This document shows, in pieces, positions 15,517 through 22,593 of a stretch of DNA of 22,593 bases; position 1 is the stretch's first letter; each line of letters begins with the position of its first letter. The notes beneath the pieces are model-generated. The model had not been told where the DNA came from. It was given only the letters and a program-made list of their open reading frames with translations, and searched no databases. Source of the DNA: CAZPAH01 sp964584495. GTDB lineage: Bacteria; Krumholzibacteriota; Krumholzibacteriia; Krumholzibacteriales; Krumholzibacteriaceae. Both the position numbers and the translations under genes were made by a program. The stretch spans positions 1 to 22,593 of the forward strand of contig CAZPAH010000038.1 in the NCBI GenBank assembly GCA_964584495.1, in the 5' to 3' direction.

Positions 15517-16691
15517 AGTTCCCGCCCGCCGCTCGCTCCGGTTATCTCATCGCCTTCGGATCGCGGCGGTCGCGCCGCGCCCATAAACGTCTCGTCGGAG
15601 CTAAAAAATCTCCCCGCCCTGATCTGTTCGCGCACGAGGAGGATAAAGACGGTCCAGAAGAGAACAGCCATCGTCGTAACGATGACTATCTGTTTCCTTT
15701 TAGGCCACGCCCTCCTTTCGGGGATCACGGGCGGATCGATTATCCTGATAACGCTTATCCTGTCGCCGCTCGATATCCTGGCATCCTCGAGTTTCAGCCT
15801 TACGAACGCCATGGCGAATTCCTGCATCATCCTGTCCGCCACTATTCCGAGATAACGCGAGGTAAGCTCAGGCATTTCAGACAGGGGAGGGAAGAGCCCC
15901 TCAGCACCGCTCTCGATCAGTCCCTCCATCTGCTCGCCAAGCTTGTCGAGCTCAAGATCGATCCTCTCCAGCTCCATGCTTCCCTCGTTAAGCGAACCCT
16001 CCAGTATCTTTTTCTCGATCTCGAGGATGCTCCGCCTCGCGGCCAAGCCTGCGATCACCTGGAACGCCGCCCGTGACTGCTGCTCCACCTCGTATATCCC
16101 GTGCTCCCCCATGAAAGCCGACATCACTGAATCCGCCCTGGAGACATTTATCATCCTTCTGCCCAGCTCCTCCTCCAGAAAATCACGCTGGGCCTCCGTA
16201 TTCTCGAGGCTCATCTCCACCAGCAGGGTGTCGACGATCTCGATGATGGCTGCGGCCATATCCCTCGCCCTGACCGGATCCCTGTCCTCCACCGAGATCT
16301 CGATCACTCCTTCGTCCCGGACTCCGATGCTCGTCCTCTCGCGGAGCTTCCTTCGGACCTCTTCCCGACCCCCCACCCCGTAGACTTTCTCCAGATCGAA
16401 CCTGTCAGAGAGCAGATCGCTCATCCTTCGGGTTCTTATCATATAATCGATGACGAAATTCCTCTGGACCCGGATGAATGTCGCGTAGGTCTGGCTGAAC
16501 GAGCTGAGCCTGTTAAGGAAAGATCCCTTTCCCGAGAGCTCCCACTCGACCCCTCCGGGGACGAATGCGCCCATCGCCACGTATCTGGGAGGAATGATAA
16601 GCGAGACCGCTGCCGATAAGATCAAGCCCGCCGCCGCGGCGATCACCACCGTCTTCTTGTAACGCAGGATGATTGAAAGAAGCGCCAGCAT
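15513..16691 (-). CDS. Wzz-type polysaccharide co-polymerase (chain-length determinant)
   Basis: 392 residues when started at the ATG at 16691; the longer open frame upstream runs antisense through the neighbouring glycosyltransferase and is not used. The plan is a transmembrane helix at about 14-34, a Wzz-like domain after IPPRYVA, a long periplasmic coiled-coil-rich region (about 140-310, for example AQRDFLEEELGRRM), the proline-rich DPPVIPERRAWPKR (319-332) typical of the family, and a second helix at 334-353. Such proteins control glycan chain length together with Wzy. The short cytosolic tail (354-392) has no Walker motifs, so there is no fused tyrosine kinase. A 116-bp gap separates it from the upstream GT2 gene, and the Shine-Dalgarno match is weak. 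It is translationally coupled to the O-antigen ligase gene through ATGA. Confidence 0.85.
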   Translation of the reverse strand: MLALLSIILRYKKTVVIAAAAGLILSAAVSLIIPPRYVAMGAFVPGGVEWELSGKGSFLNRLSSFSQTYATFIRVQRNFVIDYMIRTRRMSDLLSDRFDLEKVYGVGGREEVRRKLRERTSIGVRDEGVIEISVEDRDPVRARDMAAAIIEIVDTLLVEMSLENTEAQRDFLEEELGRRMINVSRADSVMSAFMGEHGIYEVEQQSRAAFQVIAGLAARRSILEIEKKILEGSLNEGSMELERIDLELDKLGEQMEGLIESGAEGLFPPLSEMPELTSRYLGIVADRMMQEFAMAFVRLKLEDARISSGDRISVIRIIDPPVIPERRAWPKRKQIVIVTTMAVLFWTVFILLVREQIRAGRFFSSDETFMGAARPPRSEGDEITGASGGREL

Positions 16692-16807
16692 ATAATTATC
16701 CAGTATCCGTACAATCCGTGCGGGCCCATCTCGATCCGCCGCGCCCGTGAACGGGAATGTATCACCGCCAGCCCCTACCGGCAAGCCCAATCTCCCCTTC
16801 CCCCAGC

Positions 16808-17743
16808 TCAGCCCCTCCCAACGATCCGGGGAATCTCCTTCCAGAGCATAAGGTAGCCGGCGGCCGTTTCCCTGATCCTCGAGCCGGAAAGCCGGACGAT
16901 CGCCGAGAGGAATCTGATCGCCGGCTCGACGACGACGGTCGACATGAGAACGAGAGACGATCCCACTTTCCCGAAATGGATCGAGGAATAGATCAGGCGG
17001 CTTCGCAACGAGTAGAAAAGCCTGGCGGATCTGTCCGAGCCCGACGCCCCTCCTCCCCTGTGGTACGCCCGGGCGCCGGAGTGGAAATAGCAGCTCCACC
17101 CCTTTTCCGATGCCCTCAATGAAAAATCGAGATCCTCCAGGTAGACGAAAAACCTCTCGTCGAATCCGCCGATCTCCTCGAACAGAACCCTCCTCACAAG
17201 ATAGAATGCCCCGATAACGTGGTCCACCCTCCTGCTGTCCGAATGATCCCATTCGTACATGATGTATCCGGCGCCAAACCTGCCTAGCATTCTGTCTATC
17301 CCCGTAGATCTCGCAATCATGCCGGCGGGACCGGGAAAACGCGCGCACGTCCGAGAGGCGATACCTTCGAGATCCACCAGCTTTATCCCCGCTATGCCGA
17401 CGGTCCCGCTCTCGGGCCGTTCGAGGAATTCCACCGGGACCCGGATCGAATCGGCCTCGAGGACCGTGTCGGGATTCAGGAAGAGTATATAGTCCGATCC
17501 GCTGCCCTCCGCTCCCCGGTTGCATGCCGCCGCGAATCCAAGATTATCCCCGTTCAGGAAGATCTCGAGTGGCAGAAACGGGAACTGGAGACCGCTTGCG
17601 GAACCGTCGGATGAACCGTTGTCGATCACGACGATCCGTTCCAGGGTGAATCCCGCCGCCGACGCCCCCGCGATAGATTCGAGGCAGCTGCGCAGCTGAT
17701 CGCCGGTATTCCAGTTCACAATCACTATGTCCAAGGTGGCCAA
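16808..17743 (-). CDS. GT2-family glycosyltransferase (rhamnosyltransferase-like)
   Basis: A 311-residue GT-A fold enzyme. Visible motifs are IVIVNWN (6-11), VVIDNGSSDGS (38-48), LNGDNLGFAAACNRG (63-77), LFLNPDTVL (87-95, the metal-binding region), GAFYLVRR (178-185), GGFDERFFVYLEDLDFSLR (192-210) and YHRGGG (227-232). This is the WbbL/RfbF-like type that adds sugars, often rhamnose, from nucleotide sugars to the lipid-linked repeat unit at the cytosolic membrane face. The true sugar is unknown. A weakly hydrophobic C-terminal helix (258-285) may hold it to the membrane. The start is TTG, with GGGAG 6 nt upstream. It is the fourth gene of the minus-strand polysaccharide locus, 62 bp downstream of the preceding GT2 gene. 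Confidence 0.88.
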   Translation of the reverse strand: MATLDIVIVNWNTGDQLRSCLESIAGASAAGFTLERIVVIDNGSSDGSASGLQFPFLPLEIFLNGDNLGFAAACNRGAEGSGSDYILFLNPDTVLEADSIRVPVEFLERPESGTVGIAGIKLVDLEGIASRTCARFPGPAGMIARSTGIDRMLGRFGAGYIMYEWDHSDSRRVDHVIGAFYLVRRVLFEEIGGFDERFFVYLEDLDFSLRASEKGWSCYFHSGARAYHRGGGASGSDRSARLFYSLRSRLIYSSIHFGKVGSSLVLMSTVVVEPAIRFLSAIVRLSGSRIRETAAGYLMLWKEIPRIVGRG

Positions 17744-17805
17744 TTTTCTCTCCCGCCAGCTTCGATCCGGTCTAGTATTCGATGGAACCCCGGTCCGGTG
17801 AAACC

Positions 17806-18825
17806 CTACCGCCTCCCGGGGAAAAGGTCCCGTAAAAAGCTTTTCATACCGTTAGAGTACTTATGGTACCTTCCTCCTCTAAGCTCGCCGAGGGCCGTGC
17901 GAAGCCTCCCGCCTCGGCTGGAATGACACTTCTCCCTTGCCCGCATGTGATCGATCTTCTCTTCGATAAGCGAGACGATATACATGCTTCTCGGTGTGGA
18001 AGTCCGTGCGAGAACCCTCTCGGCCGCTTCGCCCCACCTCGAGGCTTCCTCGATGAAGAATTCCTTTCCCCTCGATTTTGCGCCGCCGGCCTGCTCGCGC
18101 AGCCCCTTCATCTTCGTGCCGATCAGGTTGCGGCCGTGCTGCCGGTATTTTACCAGCGGCTCGGGGATGAATTCCAGCCGTCCCATCGTCGATGCGATAA
18201 AAGCGATCCAGATATCGTGAACCCATCCGTCGGGGATCGGAAGAACCGTATCCTTCAGCGTCCCTCTGAAGGCGAGTGTAGTTCCGGCGACGACGTTCCT
18301 TCTCATCAGGAGAATGAAGGCCTCTCCCATGCGGAATATCTCCCGTTCCTTCTCGCCGAACCTCTCCGATTCCCAGAGCGTGTAACCGAGATCCTCCAGC
18401 TTTTCGTCCACGACGAGCGCATCGCTGAAAATCGCCTCTACCCCGGGCGCGCCTGAGAGTCCCTGTTCGATCTTCTCCAATTTTTCGGGATACCAATAAT
18501 CATCCTGGTCGCTAAGCGCTATGATCTCCCCGCGGCAGAGGCCGATCGCCCTTGCGAAGTTTCCCGTGGCACCGAGACGGGACCGGTTGATCTCAACCTT
18601 GACGTAGAAGGGCGCCTTCCCCGCGAACTCCTCGATCACGGCGCGGCTGCCGTCGGTGGAAAGGTCGTCGCAGATCACAAGCTCATCGGGCGGTCTAGTC
18701 TGTGAGGCTATGCTGTCCAATTGCTGCTCAAGAAATCGGGCGCCGTTGAAGGAGCACAGGGCAACCGATATCCTGCCATTCTCCCCTGCCCGGGGAAACA
18801 CGCCGCCGCTCATGCCGCTATCCAT
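17806..18825 (-). CDS. GT2-family glycosyltransferase
   Basis: A 339-residue GT-A enzyme. Motifs are ISVALCSFNGARFLEQQLDSI (19-39), VICDDLSTDGS (50-60), ALSDQDDYWYPEKL (103-116, acidic metal-binding pair), HDIW (203-206) and YRQHGRN (227-233). This resembles WcaA/rhamnosyltransferase-type enzymes of surface polysaccharide clusters. I place the start at the ATG at 18825: it has AAGGA 7 nt upstream and lies 4 nt after the stop of the preceding gene. A longer open frame to 18918 would overlap that gene by 89 bp, and an ATG at 18840 lacks a ribosome site. The C-terminal 90 residues are basic and helical. The sugar donor is not predictable from sequence. Confidence 0.87.
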   Translation of the reverse strand: MDSGMSGGVFPRAGENGRISVALCSFNGARFLEQQLDSIASQTRPPDELVICDDLSTDGSRAVIEEFAGKAPFYVKVEINRSRLGATGNFARAIGLCRGEIIALSDQDDYWYPEKLEKIEQGLSGAPGVEAIFSDALVVDEKLEDLGYTLWESERFGEKEREIFRMGEAFILLMRRNVVAGTTLAFRGTLKDTVLPIPDGWVHDIWIAFIASTMGRLEFIPEPLVKYRQHGRNLIGTKMKGLREQAGGAKSRGKEFFIEEASRWGEAAERVLARTSTPRSMYIVSLIEEKIDHMRAREKCHSSRGGRLRTALGELRGGRYHKYSNGMKSFLRDLFPGRR

Positions 18826-18829
18826 AACG

Positions 18830-20254
18830 CTATCCTTCATTGCGAGCCGAGGGGGGGCCGCCGCCTGCAAGCCCATCGAGATACTCCGCCAGGCGAACCG
18901 CGAGCCTGCTCCTCTCATACGAGGACAGGTCGAGCCGGCCGCCCGTCGACGCCGTCCGGCGCGAGGTCACCGCATCGGCGATCGCCTCGGTCAGAGCATT
19001 CGTGTCCTCCGGTGAAACGGCGATCCCGTGTCCCGATCTCTCGAGGAGGTCTCTCCCCGCCCCGGGTGGCATGATACCTATTATCCATTTTCCCGTTCCA
19101 AGGTACTCGTACAGTTTTCCCCTGATGTAATATCTTGCGCTTGGAGACCTGTCATATAGAATCAGAGCGTCGGAATGCGCGATTATTCTCAAAGAGTCAA
19201 AATGCGAGACGGTTCCCGCCAGGCCGACTATACCTTCAAGTCCCGCCTTCCTGATCCTTTCTTCCGCCGAGCCGTCTACATTTCCGGCGAAAACGACTCT
19301 GAACGATCCCCTCTCGATCACCCCTGTCTCATGCAGCCGCGACAGGGCGACGAGAATTTCTTCGGGTAAAAGCGTTTCTCCCGAGAACCTCGAAAAATTG
19401 CCCGTGTGGCTGATCACGATATTTCCGTCCCCTTCGGGACCGAGGATCCCCGGCCTGGATGCCGAGGCGGCCCTGTCGATCGCGGCCCGATCGAATCCGT
19501 TCGTGATCGATACTATCTTAGAGTGGAAATCGGGGTATATCTCCCTGTACCTCTGCGCCGCCTCCGGAGTGTTGGCGATCACCAGATCGGCATTCCCGAT
19601 ACATTTCGCTTCCTGGCGCCTCTCGCGTAAAAACCTCACCCCTCTCTTCTCCAGCATCCTGTTGAGCGGCTCGATCGTCCAGGGGTCCCTCATATCCATG
19701 ATCCACGGCTTGCCGGTCTCCTTCTTCAGCTTGAGCGCGAGAAGGTGGGACGAAGCGGGCGGGGACGTCGAGTAGAGAACCCTGACCGATGGCGATCCCG
19801 CCAGCGATCTCGCGACCGGCAGGGCGCAGGTGGTCCACCTTATCCTGGCGTCCGGAACCATGATCCACCTGTCGACGAGAGAATGGAGAATGCCCCCTGC
19901 GACCGGTCCGCCGGCCTGCGGAATTTCCGCTCCCCGTCTCTGGTGACGCCGATCTTGTCCGATCCTGCGTCCGGGCATCTGAACGCTTCCCGCCACCCCC
20001 ACCCCGGCGCCGGTCCAGTTCGCCCAACCCCCCGACGGCCTCCCTAACCGCGGGGAAAACCGCAGTTCGCCCGTTCTGACAACCTTCTCCCCCTCCGGCT
20101 GGTACTGACGGCCGAACCTATCCGTGGTCACGACGATAGGTTCCCATCCGGACCGGCCGATCGTCGTCGCAAAAGAGAGAGACCGCCAGACACCCCCGTT
20201 CACGGCCGGTGGGTAGTGGTAACACAGCATCAGGACCTGCTTGACCTCCGTCAA
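18830..20254 (-). CDS. GT4-family glycosyltransferase
   Basis: A 474-residue GT-B enzyme. The N-terminal domain has YHYPPAVNGGVWRSL (12-26), the donor/acceptor glycine-rich loop of GT4. It also has VLYSTSPPASSHLLALKLK (159-177) and PWIMDMRDPWT (183-193), typical of a GT4 subgroup in exopolysaccharide loci. The C-terminal domain has HTGNFSRFSG (283-292), VVFAGNVDG (320-328) and YIRGKLYEYLGTGKWIIG (376-393), with the conserved glutamate at 383 in the nucleotide-sugar site. Residues about 72-122 are unusually rich in Gly and Arg and fit the family poorly. The start is TTG, with GGAGG 5 nt upstream. It overlaps the flippase stop by 4 bp (TTGA). Its predicted job is to add one sugar of the repeat unit. 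Confidence 0.87.
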   Translation of the reverse strand: MTEVKQVLMLCYHYPPAVNGGVWRSLSFATTIGRSGWEPIVVTTDRFGRQYQPEGEKVVRTGELRFSPRLGRPSGGWANWTGAGVGVAGSVQMPGRRIGQDRRHQRRGAEIPQAGGPVAGGILHSLVDRWIMVPDARIRWTTCALPVARSLAGSPSVRVLYSTSPPASSHLLALKLKKETGKPWIMDMRDPWTIEPLNRMLEKRGVRFLRERRQEAKCIGNADLVIANTPEAAQRYREIYPDFHSKIVSITNGFDRAAIDRAASASRPGILGPEGDGNIVISHTGNFSRFSGETLLPEEILVALSRLHETGVIERGSFRVVFAGNVDGSAEERIRKAGLEGIVGLAGTVSHFDSLRIIAHSDALILYDRSPSARYYIRGKLYEYLGTGKWIIGIMPPGAGRDLLERSGHGIAVSPEDTNALTEAIADAVTSRRTASTGGRLDLSSYERSRLAVRLAEYLDGLAGGGPPSARNEG

Positions 20255-21615
20255 CGCCGCCTCCGTTTGACTAAACCGCGAATCAACATGGCAGGAGTCC
20301 TGAACGGCACAAGCAGTGCCAGTGTCATCATCTTCCCCGCAGGCCTTGTCGCCGGATACAGGAAACAGGCGAAGTAGCCGGTGGCAGCATACGATATGAC
20401 AGTAGCGACGGCCGCTCCCCTCCCTCCGTAGGCGGGGATCAGGTAAAGGTTCAACGCTACGTTGACGACCGCCCCCAGGCCGTTGCTGATAAAGAGAAAG
20501 TTGATCCGGCCCTCGTTGAGAAGCCAGTTCCCGAGGACGGCTTTGAGGAATACGAAAACGCCCGCCCAGATATGGATCGCCAGTATTTCGGCGCTCGCCG
20601 CGTAGCTCTCTCCGAGAACGAGACGGACGAGCGGACCCGCAGCAAATGTCAGGATCACGGCGAGAATCATCGATATCCAGGCTAGAAAATCATAGAGCTG
20701 CTGGAGGCGCGCCTCGTATATGCCCTTGCCCATCTCCCTGCTCTTGATGAGAAGGGGAAAGACCGATGTGGTAATGGCGACGGGCACGAAGTACCACGTC
20801 TCGGACAGCCTCACTGCCGTGGAATATATTCCGACCTCCTGCTCCCCCGACATCTGCCCGAGCATGACCTGGTCTATTTTGAAATATATCATCGCGAGCG
20901 CACCTGACAGTACGAGGGCCCACGACTGGCCCAGCAGCTCACCGGCCTTGTGAAGGCTGAACTTACAGGAGCGGATATGGAATCCCCTCAACTTGAACAC
21001 CACGGTCAGACCCAATGCGGAGACGACGACATCGAGGGCGGCGACCGATGCGAAGGCCACCAGCCCGGCACCTTTCAGGATCAGCACGACCTTGGCGATG
21101 CTGGAAAGCATCAACGCCGCGCTCTTGGCATAAACGGGGTATTTCGACTGGACCTGTGACTGGAACCAGATATCGATACATTCGAAGGCCTGGAAAATCA
21201 TCCCGGCCGCTATTATCGCCGTCAGAAGCCTCGTGAGCGAATCGCCGCGACGGACCAACGAGACCACCGCAACGGCCAGGATCAGGCAGAGCAGCCCCCC
21301 GATCAATCTGAGGATGAAGGCGGTTCCCAGGATCTCATCTGCCGAAGAGGGATCCCTCACAATATCCCTTACCAGGATACCCTGGAGACCCATGACGAAC
21401 AGGGGACTGAAGAGGCCGACGAAGGCGATCGAGTAGCTCAGGATTCCGAACCGTTCGGGACCCAGATACCTGGCGACCCAGACGGAGACGAAGAGGGCCA
21501 TTACCATCCTGAGAACCCTCAGGCCGAAGAGATAGCCGGTATTCGCTATGATATTTTTCAGCGTCGAACTTATCTTGAATTTGCCTCTTACCATCGCCCC
21601 TGCCCGGTCACACAT
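20251..21615 (-). CDS. polysaccharide/oligosaccharide flippase (Wzx-like, MOP superfamily)
   Basis: A 454-residue protein with about 12-14 hydrophobic helices. The N-terminal signature ANTGYLFGLRVLRMVMALFV followed by ARYLGPERFGILSYSIAFVG (48-67) is characteristic of Wzx-type flippases (polysaccharide synthesis family), which move undecaprenyl-linked repeat units to the periplasmic face. The C-terminus ends in a basic tail (KRRRR). It is the first gene of the minus-strand locus, with a candidate promoter just upstream. The start could be ATG 21615 or ATG 21594 (MVRGKFKISS); the first gives seven extra residues, neither has a good ribosome site, and the shorter form fits the family better. The gene overlaps the GT4 start by 4 bp. 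Confidence 0.9.
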   Translation of the reverse strand: MCDRAGAMVRGKFKISSTLKNIIANTGYLFGLRVLRMVMALFVSVWVARYLGPERFGILSYSIAFVGLFSPLFVMGLQGILVRDIVRDPSSADEILGTAFILRLIGGLLCLILAVAVVSLVRRGDSLTRLLTAIIAAGMIFQAFECIDIWFQSQVQSKYPVYAKSAALMLSSIAKVVLILKGAGLVAFASVAALDVVVSALGLTVVFKLRGFHIRSCKFSLHKAGELLGQSWALVLSGALAMIYFKIDQVMLGQMSGEQEVGIYSTAVRLSETWYFVPVAITTSVFPLLIKSREMGKGIYEARLQQLYDFLAWISMILAVILTFAAGPLVRLVLGESYAASAEILAIHIWAGVFVFLKAVLGNWLLNEGRINFLFISNGLGAVVNVALNLYLIPAYGGRGAAVATVISYAATGYFACFLYPATRPAGKMMTLALLVPFRTPAMLIRGLVKRRRR

Positions 21616-21636
21616 TATCTCGATATTTCGCAGGGA

Positions 21637-21665
21637 ATTATAAGCAACATGGCGCCGAATTGAAA
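21637..21665 (-). promoter_or_regulatory. candidate promoter of the polysaccharide locus
   Basis: A perfect TATAAT lies at 21642-21637 on the minus strand, preceded by TGCT. The best -35 at 17 bp, TTTCAA (21665-21660), matches only three of six positions, so it may depend on an activator. Transcription would start near 21630, just before the flippase gene, leaving a short leader of about 15 nt to 21615 or 36 nt to 21594. Confidence 0.4.
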
Positions 21666-21714
21666 GATAGTAATCGGGATACCGCCCAGATTATCCGATC
21701 GGGCCGGTTCGGCG

Positions 21715-21756
21715 GCACCGTGCACACACCGAGCAGACAGCCGGGAAGCACGGTGC
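21715..21756. repeat. 9-bp inverted repeat in the intergenic region
   Basis: GCACCGTGC (21715-21723) and GCACGGTGC (21748-21756) are perfect reverse complements with a 24-nt spacer. The same core occurs again as CACCGTGCT at 21810-21818. No T-run follows, so this is not a standard terminator. It could be a protein-binding dyad. Confidence 0.4.
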
Positions 21757-21781
21757 ATACAGCGTATCAGATCAGGCGGTG

Positions 21782-21830
21782 CCGTGCTCCCCTCGCACCG
21801 GTCCTGCGTCACCGTGCTCCCCTCGCGCCG
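21782..21830. repeat. tandem pair of 19-bp direct repeats upstream of the aminopeptidase promoter
   Basis: CCGTGCTCCCCTCGCACCG (21782-21800) recurs as CCGTGCTCCCCTCGCGCCG (21812-21830), with one mismatch and a 30-bp period, about three helical turns. The second copy ends 6 bp before the -35 box at 21837. This placement suggests regulator binding sites, although a degenerate repeat element is also possible. Apart from these repeats, the promoters and the 9-bp dyad, the 299-bp region 21616-21914 holds no gene I can recognise. Confidence 0.5.
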
Positions 21831-21836
21831 CCAAGC

Positions 21837-21865
21837 TTGACTGTCTCTAACTTATTTTATATAAT
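21837..21865 (+). promoter_or_regulatory. near-consensus sigma70-type promoter of the aminopeptidase gene
   Basis: TTGACT (21837-21842) and a perfect TATAAT (21860-21865) are 17 bp apart. An AT-rich leader of about 45 nt leads to GAGGG (21906-21910) and the tandem ATGs at 21915 and 21918. The -35 and -10 boxes are identical to those of the promoter at 7474-7503. Confidence 0.72.
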
Positions 21866-21914
21866 AAAGATATAAACTCGGTACTTATGCTTTTTAATAA
21901 TAAATGAGGGATAC

Positions 21915-22593
21915 ATGATGAAGATCCTCGCCTACCCAATTATTTTTCTCGCGCTCATAGCGGCGATCGATGCGCAGTCCCTGTCGACAGAGAGCCGGGC
22001 GAAAGCACAGCCTCGGATTCCGTTGAAGGAATCCCGCATGGAGATCCTCGCGAAACAATATTATTCCAGGGCGAACCCCCTTTCGGGAAAGGATATCCTT
22101 CTCGCGCCGGTTCCGACGCCGTCGCAGTATCAATTCGATGTTCTGGCCTACGATATCTACATAGCATTCAACGATGCGACGAACGAGGTCGAGGGGAGAG
22201 TCATAGTCACCCTGAAAAGCCTTATCGATTCGCTTCACACGGTCGACCTGGATGCCGATCACGTTCTCGGCATCTGCTCGGTCACCCGGCTCGCCGCACC
22301 GATTCCCGGTTGGACGCACGTCGGCGATATACTCTCTATCCCCCTTGTGGACGGTGTCGCGGCAGGGGAAACAACGTCGCTGGAAATAACCTACTCGGGA
22401 TTTCCCACGACCGCCGCATCTCCTTCCCTTCGCTTCAACAGTTTCGAGGGAACGCCGGTCATCTACACGCTGAGCGAGCCCTGGGACTCCAGGACCTGGT
22501 GGCCGTGCAAGGATTATCCCGATGACAAGGCCCTTTTCGAGATAGCCCTTTCGGTCAGGCCGGACCTCTTCGCCGCGTCTAACGGCGAGTACA
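21915..22593 (+). CDS. M1-family metallo-aminopeptidase, 3'-truncated
   Basis: 226 residues are visible before the window ends. A signal peptide (MKILAYPIIFLALIAAIDAQ) indicates export. The rest is the N-terminal beta-sandwich domain of M1 peptidases (YDIYIAFNDATNEVEGRV, then LEITYSGFP). It closes with YTLSEPWDSRTWWPCKDYPDD (about 192-212), matching the conserved SEP...R.WWPC.DYP.DKA stretch just upstream of the GAMEN and HEXXH motifs, which lie beyond the window. M1 enzymes are zinc aminopeptidases; exported forms in FCB bacteria often degrade peptides for nutrition. GAGGG lies 4 nt from the ATG at 21915 and 7 nt from the ATG at 21918, so the second is the likelier start. The full length and any C-terminal sorting domain cannot be seen. 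Confidence 0.88.
   Translation, partial: MMKILAYPIIFLALIAAIDAQSLSTESRAKAQPRIPLKESRMEILAKQYYSRANPLSGKDILLAPVPTPSQYQFDVLAYDIYIAFNDATNEVEGRVIVTLKSLIDSLHTVDLDADHVLGICSVTRLAAPIPGWTHVGDILSIPLVDGVAAGETTSLEITYSGFPTTAASPSLRFNSFEGTPVIYTLSEPWDSRTWWPCKDYPDDKALFEIALSVRPDLFAASNGEY

Noticed and set aside
16692..17525. N-terminal extension of the Wzz-like frame to 670 residues
   Set aside because: The extra part overlaps the GT2 gene on the same strand in another frame and has shadow-like composition. The family's first membrane helix begins right after the ATG at 16691.
18826..18918. Longer N-terminus for the GT2 gene ending at 17806
   Set aside because: It would overlap the GT4 gene by 89 bp and lacks a ribosome site, whereas the ATG at 18825 has AAGGA at good spacing just after the upstream stop.
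21715..21830. Possible CRISPR-like array in the intergenic repeats
   Set aside because: Only two good direct copies of 19 bp with an 11-bp spacer, no further regular units and no cas genes in the window.

Overview
The window looks like a contig from an uncultivated Gram-negative bacterium with GC-rich coding DNA. It encodes putative outer-membrane lipoproteins, a PorV/PorQ-like beta-barrel protein and secreted proteins with FlgD-type Ig modules. This combination is usual in FCB-group candidate phyla (for example Krumholzibacteriota- or Eisenbacteria-like lineages), but the phylum is inferred from gene content only. A run of ten Ns at 12656-12665 shows that this is a scaffolded draft assembly. 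TTG is used often as a start codon, in most cases behind a well-spaced Shine-Dalgarno sequence.

Left part (1-7.3 kb). A 5'-truncated UbiA-family prenyltransferase converges on a two-gene minus-strand unit: an apparently exported protein-L-isoaspartate methyltransferase followed by a lipoprotein-like M48 metalloprotease. Sharing their upstream region, and running the other way, are a glutamate/aspartate-type cation symporter and an overlapping gene for a GT-C-like membrane protein with a C-terminal TPR array. A Na/Pi cotransporter with a PhoU-like tail converges on that pair.

Middle (7.5-14.2 kb). A strong sigma70-type promoter precedes a secreted multi-Ig/FlgD-like protein and a translationally coupled PorV/PorQ-like outer-membrane protein. 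Tail-to-tail, with a 24-bp coding overlap, lies a large STT3/GT66-like membrane glycosyltransferase. Divergent from it is another GT-C membrane protein whose 5' end is lost in the assembly gap.

Right part (14.2-21.6 kb). Six minus-strand genes form a compact Wzx/Wzy-type polysaccharide locus. In transcription order they are flippase, GT4 glycosyltransferase, GT2, GT2, Wzz-type chain-length protein without a kinase domain, and O-antigen ligase/polymerase. Several junctions overlap by 4 bp. No initiating sugar-phosphate transferase and no nucleotide-sugar synthesis genes are present. The stretch after the locus (21.6-21.9 kb) carries short GC-rich direct and inverted repeats beside a near-consensus promoter. 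That promoter serves a secreted M1-family aminopeptidase cut by the window end.

Overall theme: cell-envelope construction (surface glycan assembly, several lipid-linked-sugar glycosyltransferases, secretion and envelope protein maintenance) with some solute uptake. I saw no rRNA, tRNA, CRISPR, insertion sequence, integrase or phage gene. The most unusual points are the exported isoaspartyl methyltransferase paired with a protease, the STT3-like protein lacking a WWDYG motif, and the TMTC-like membrane/TPR fusion.
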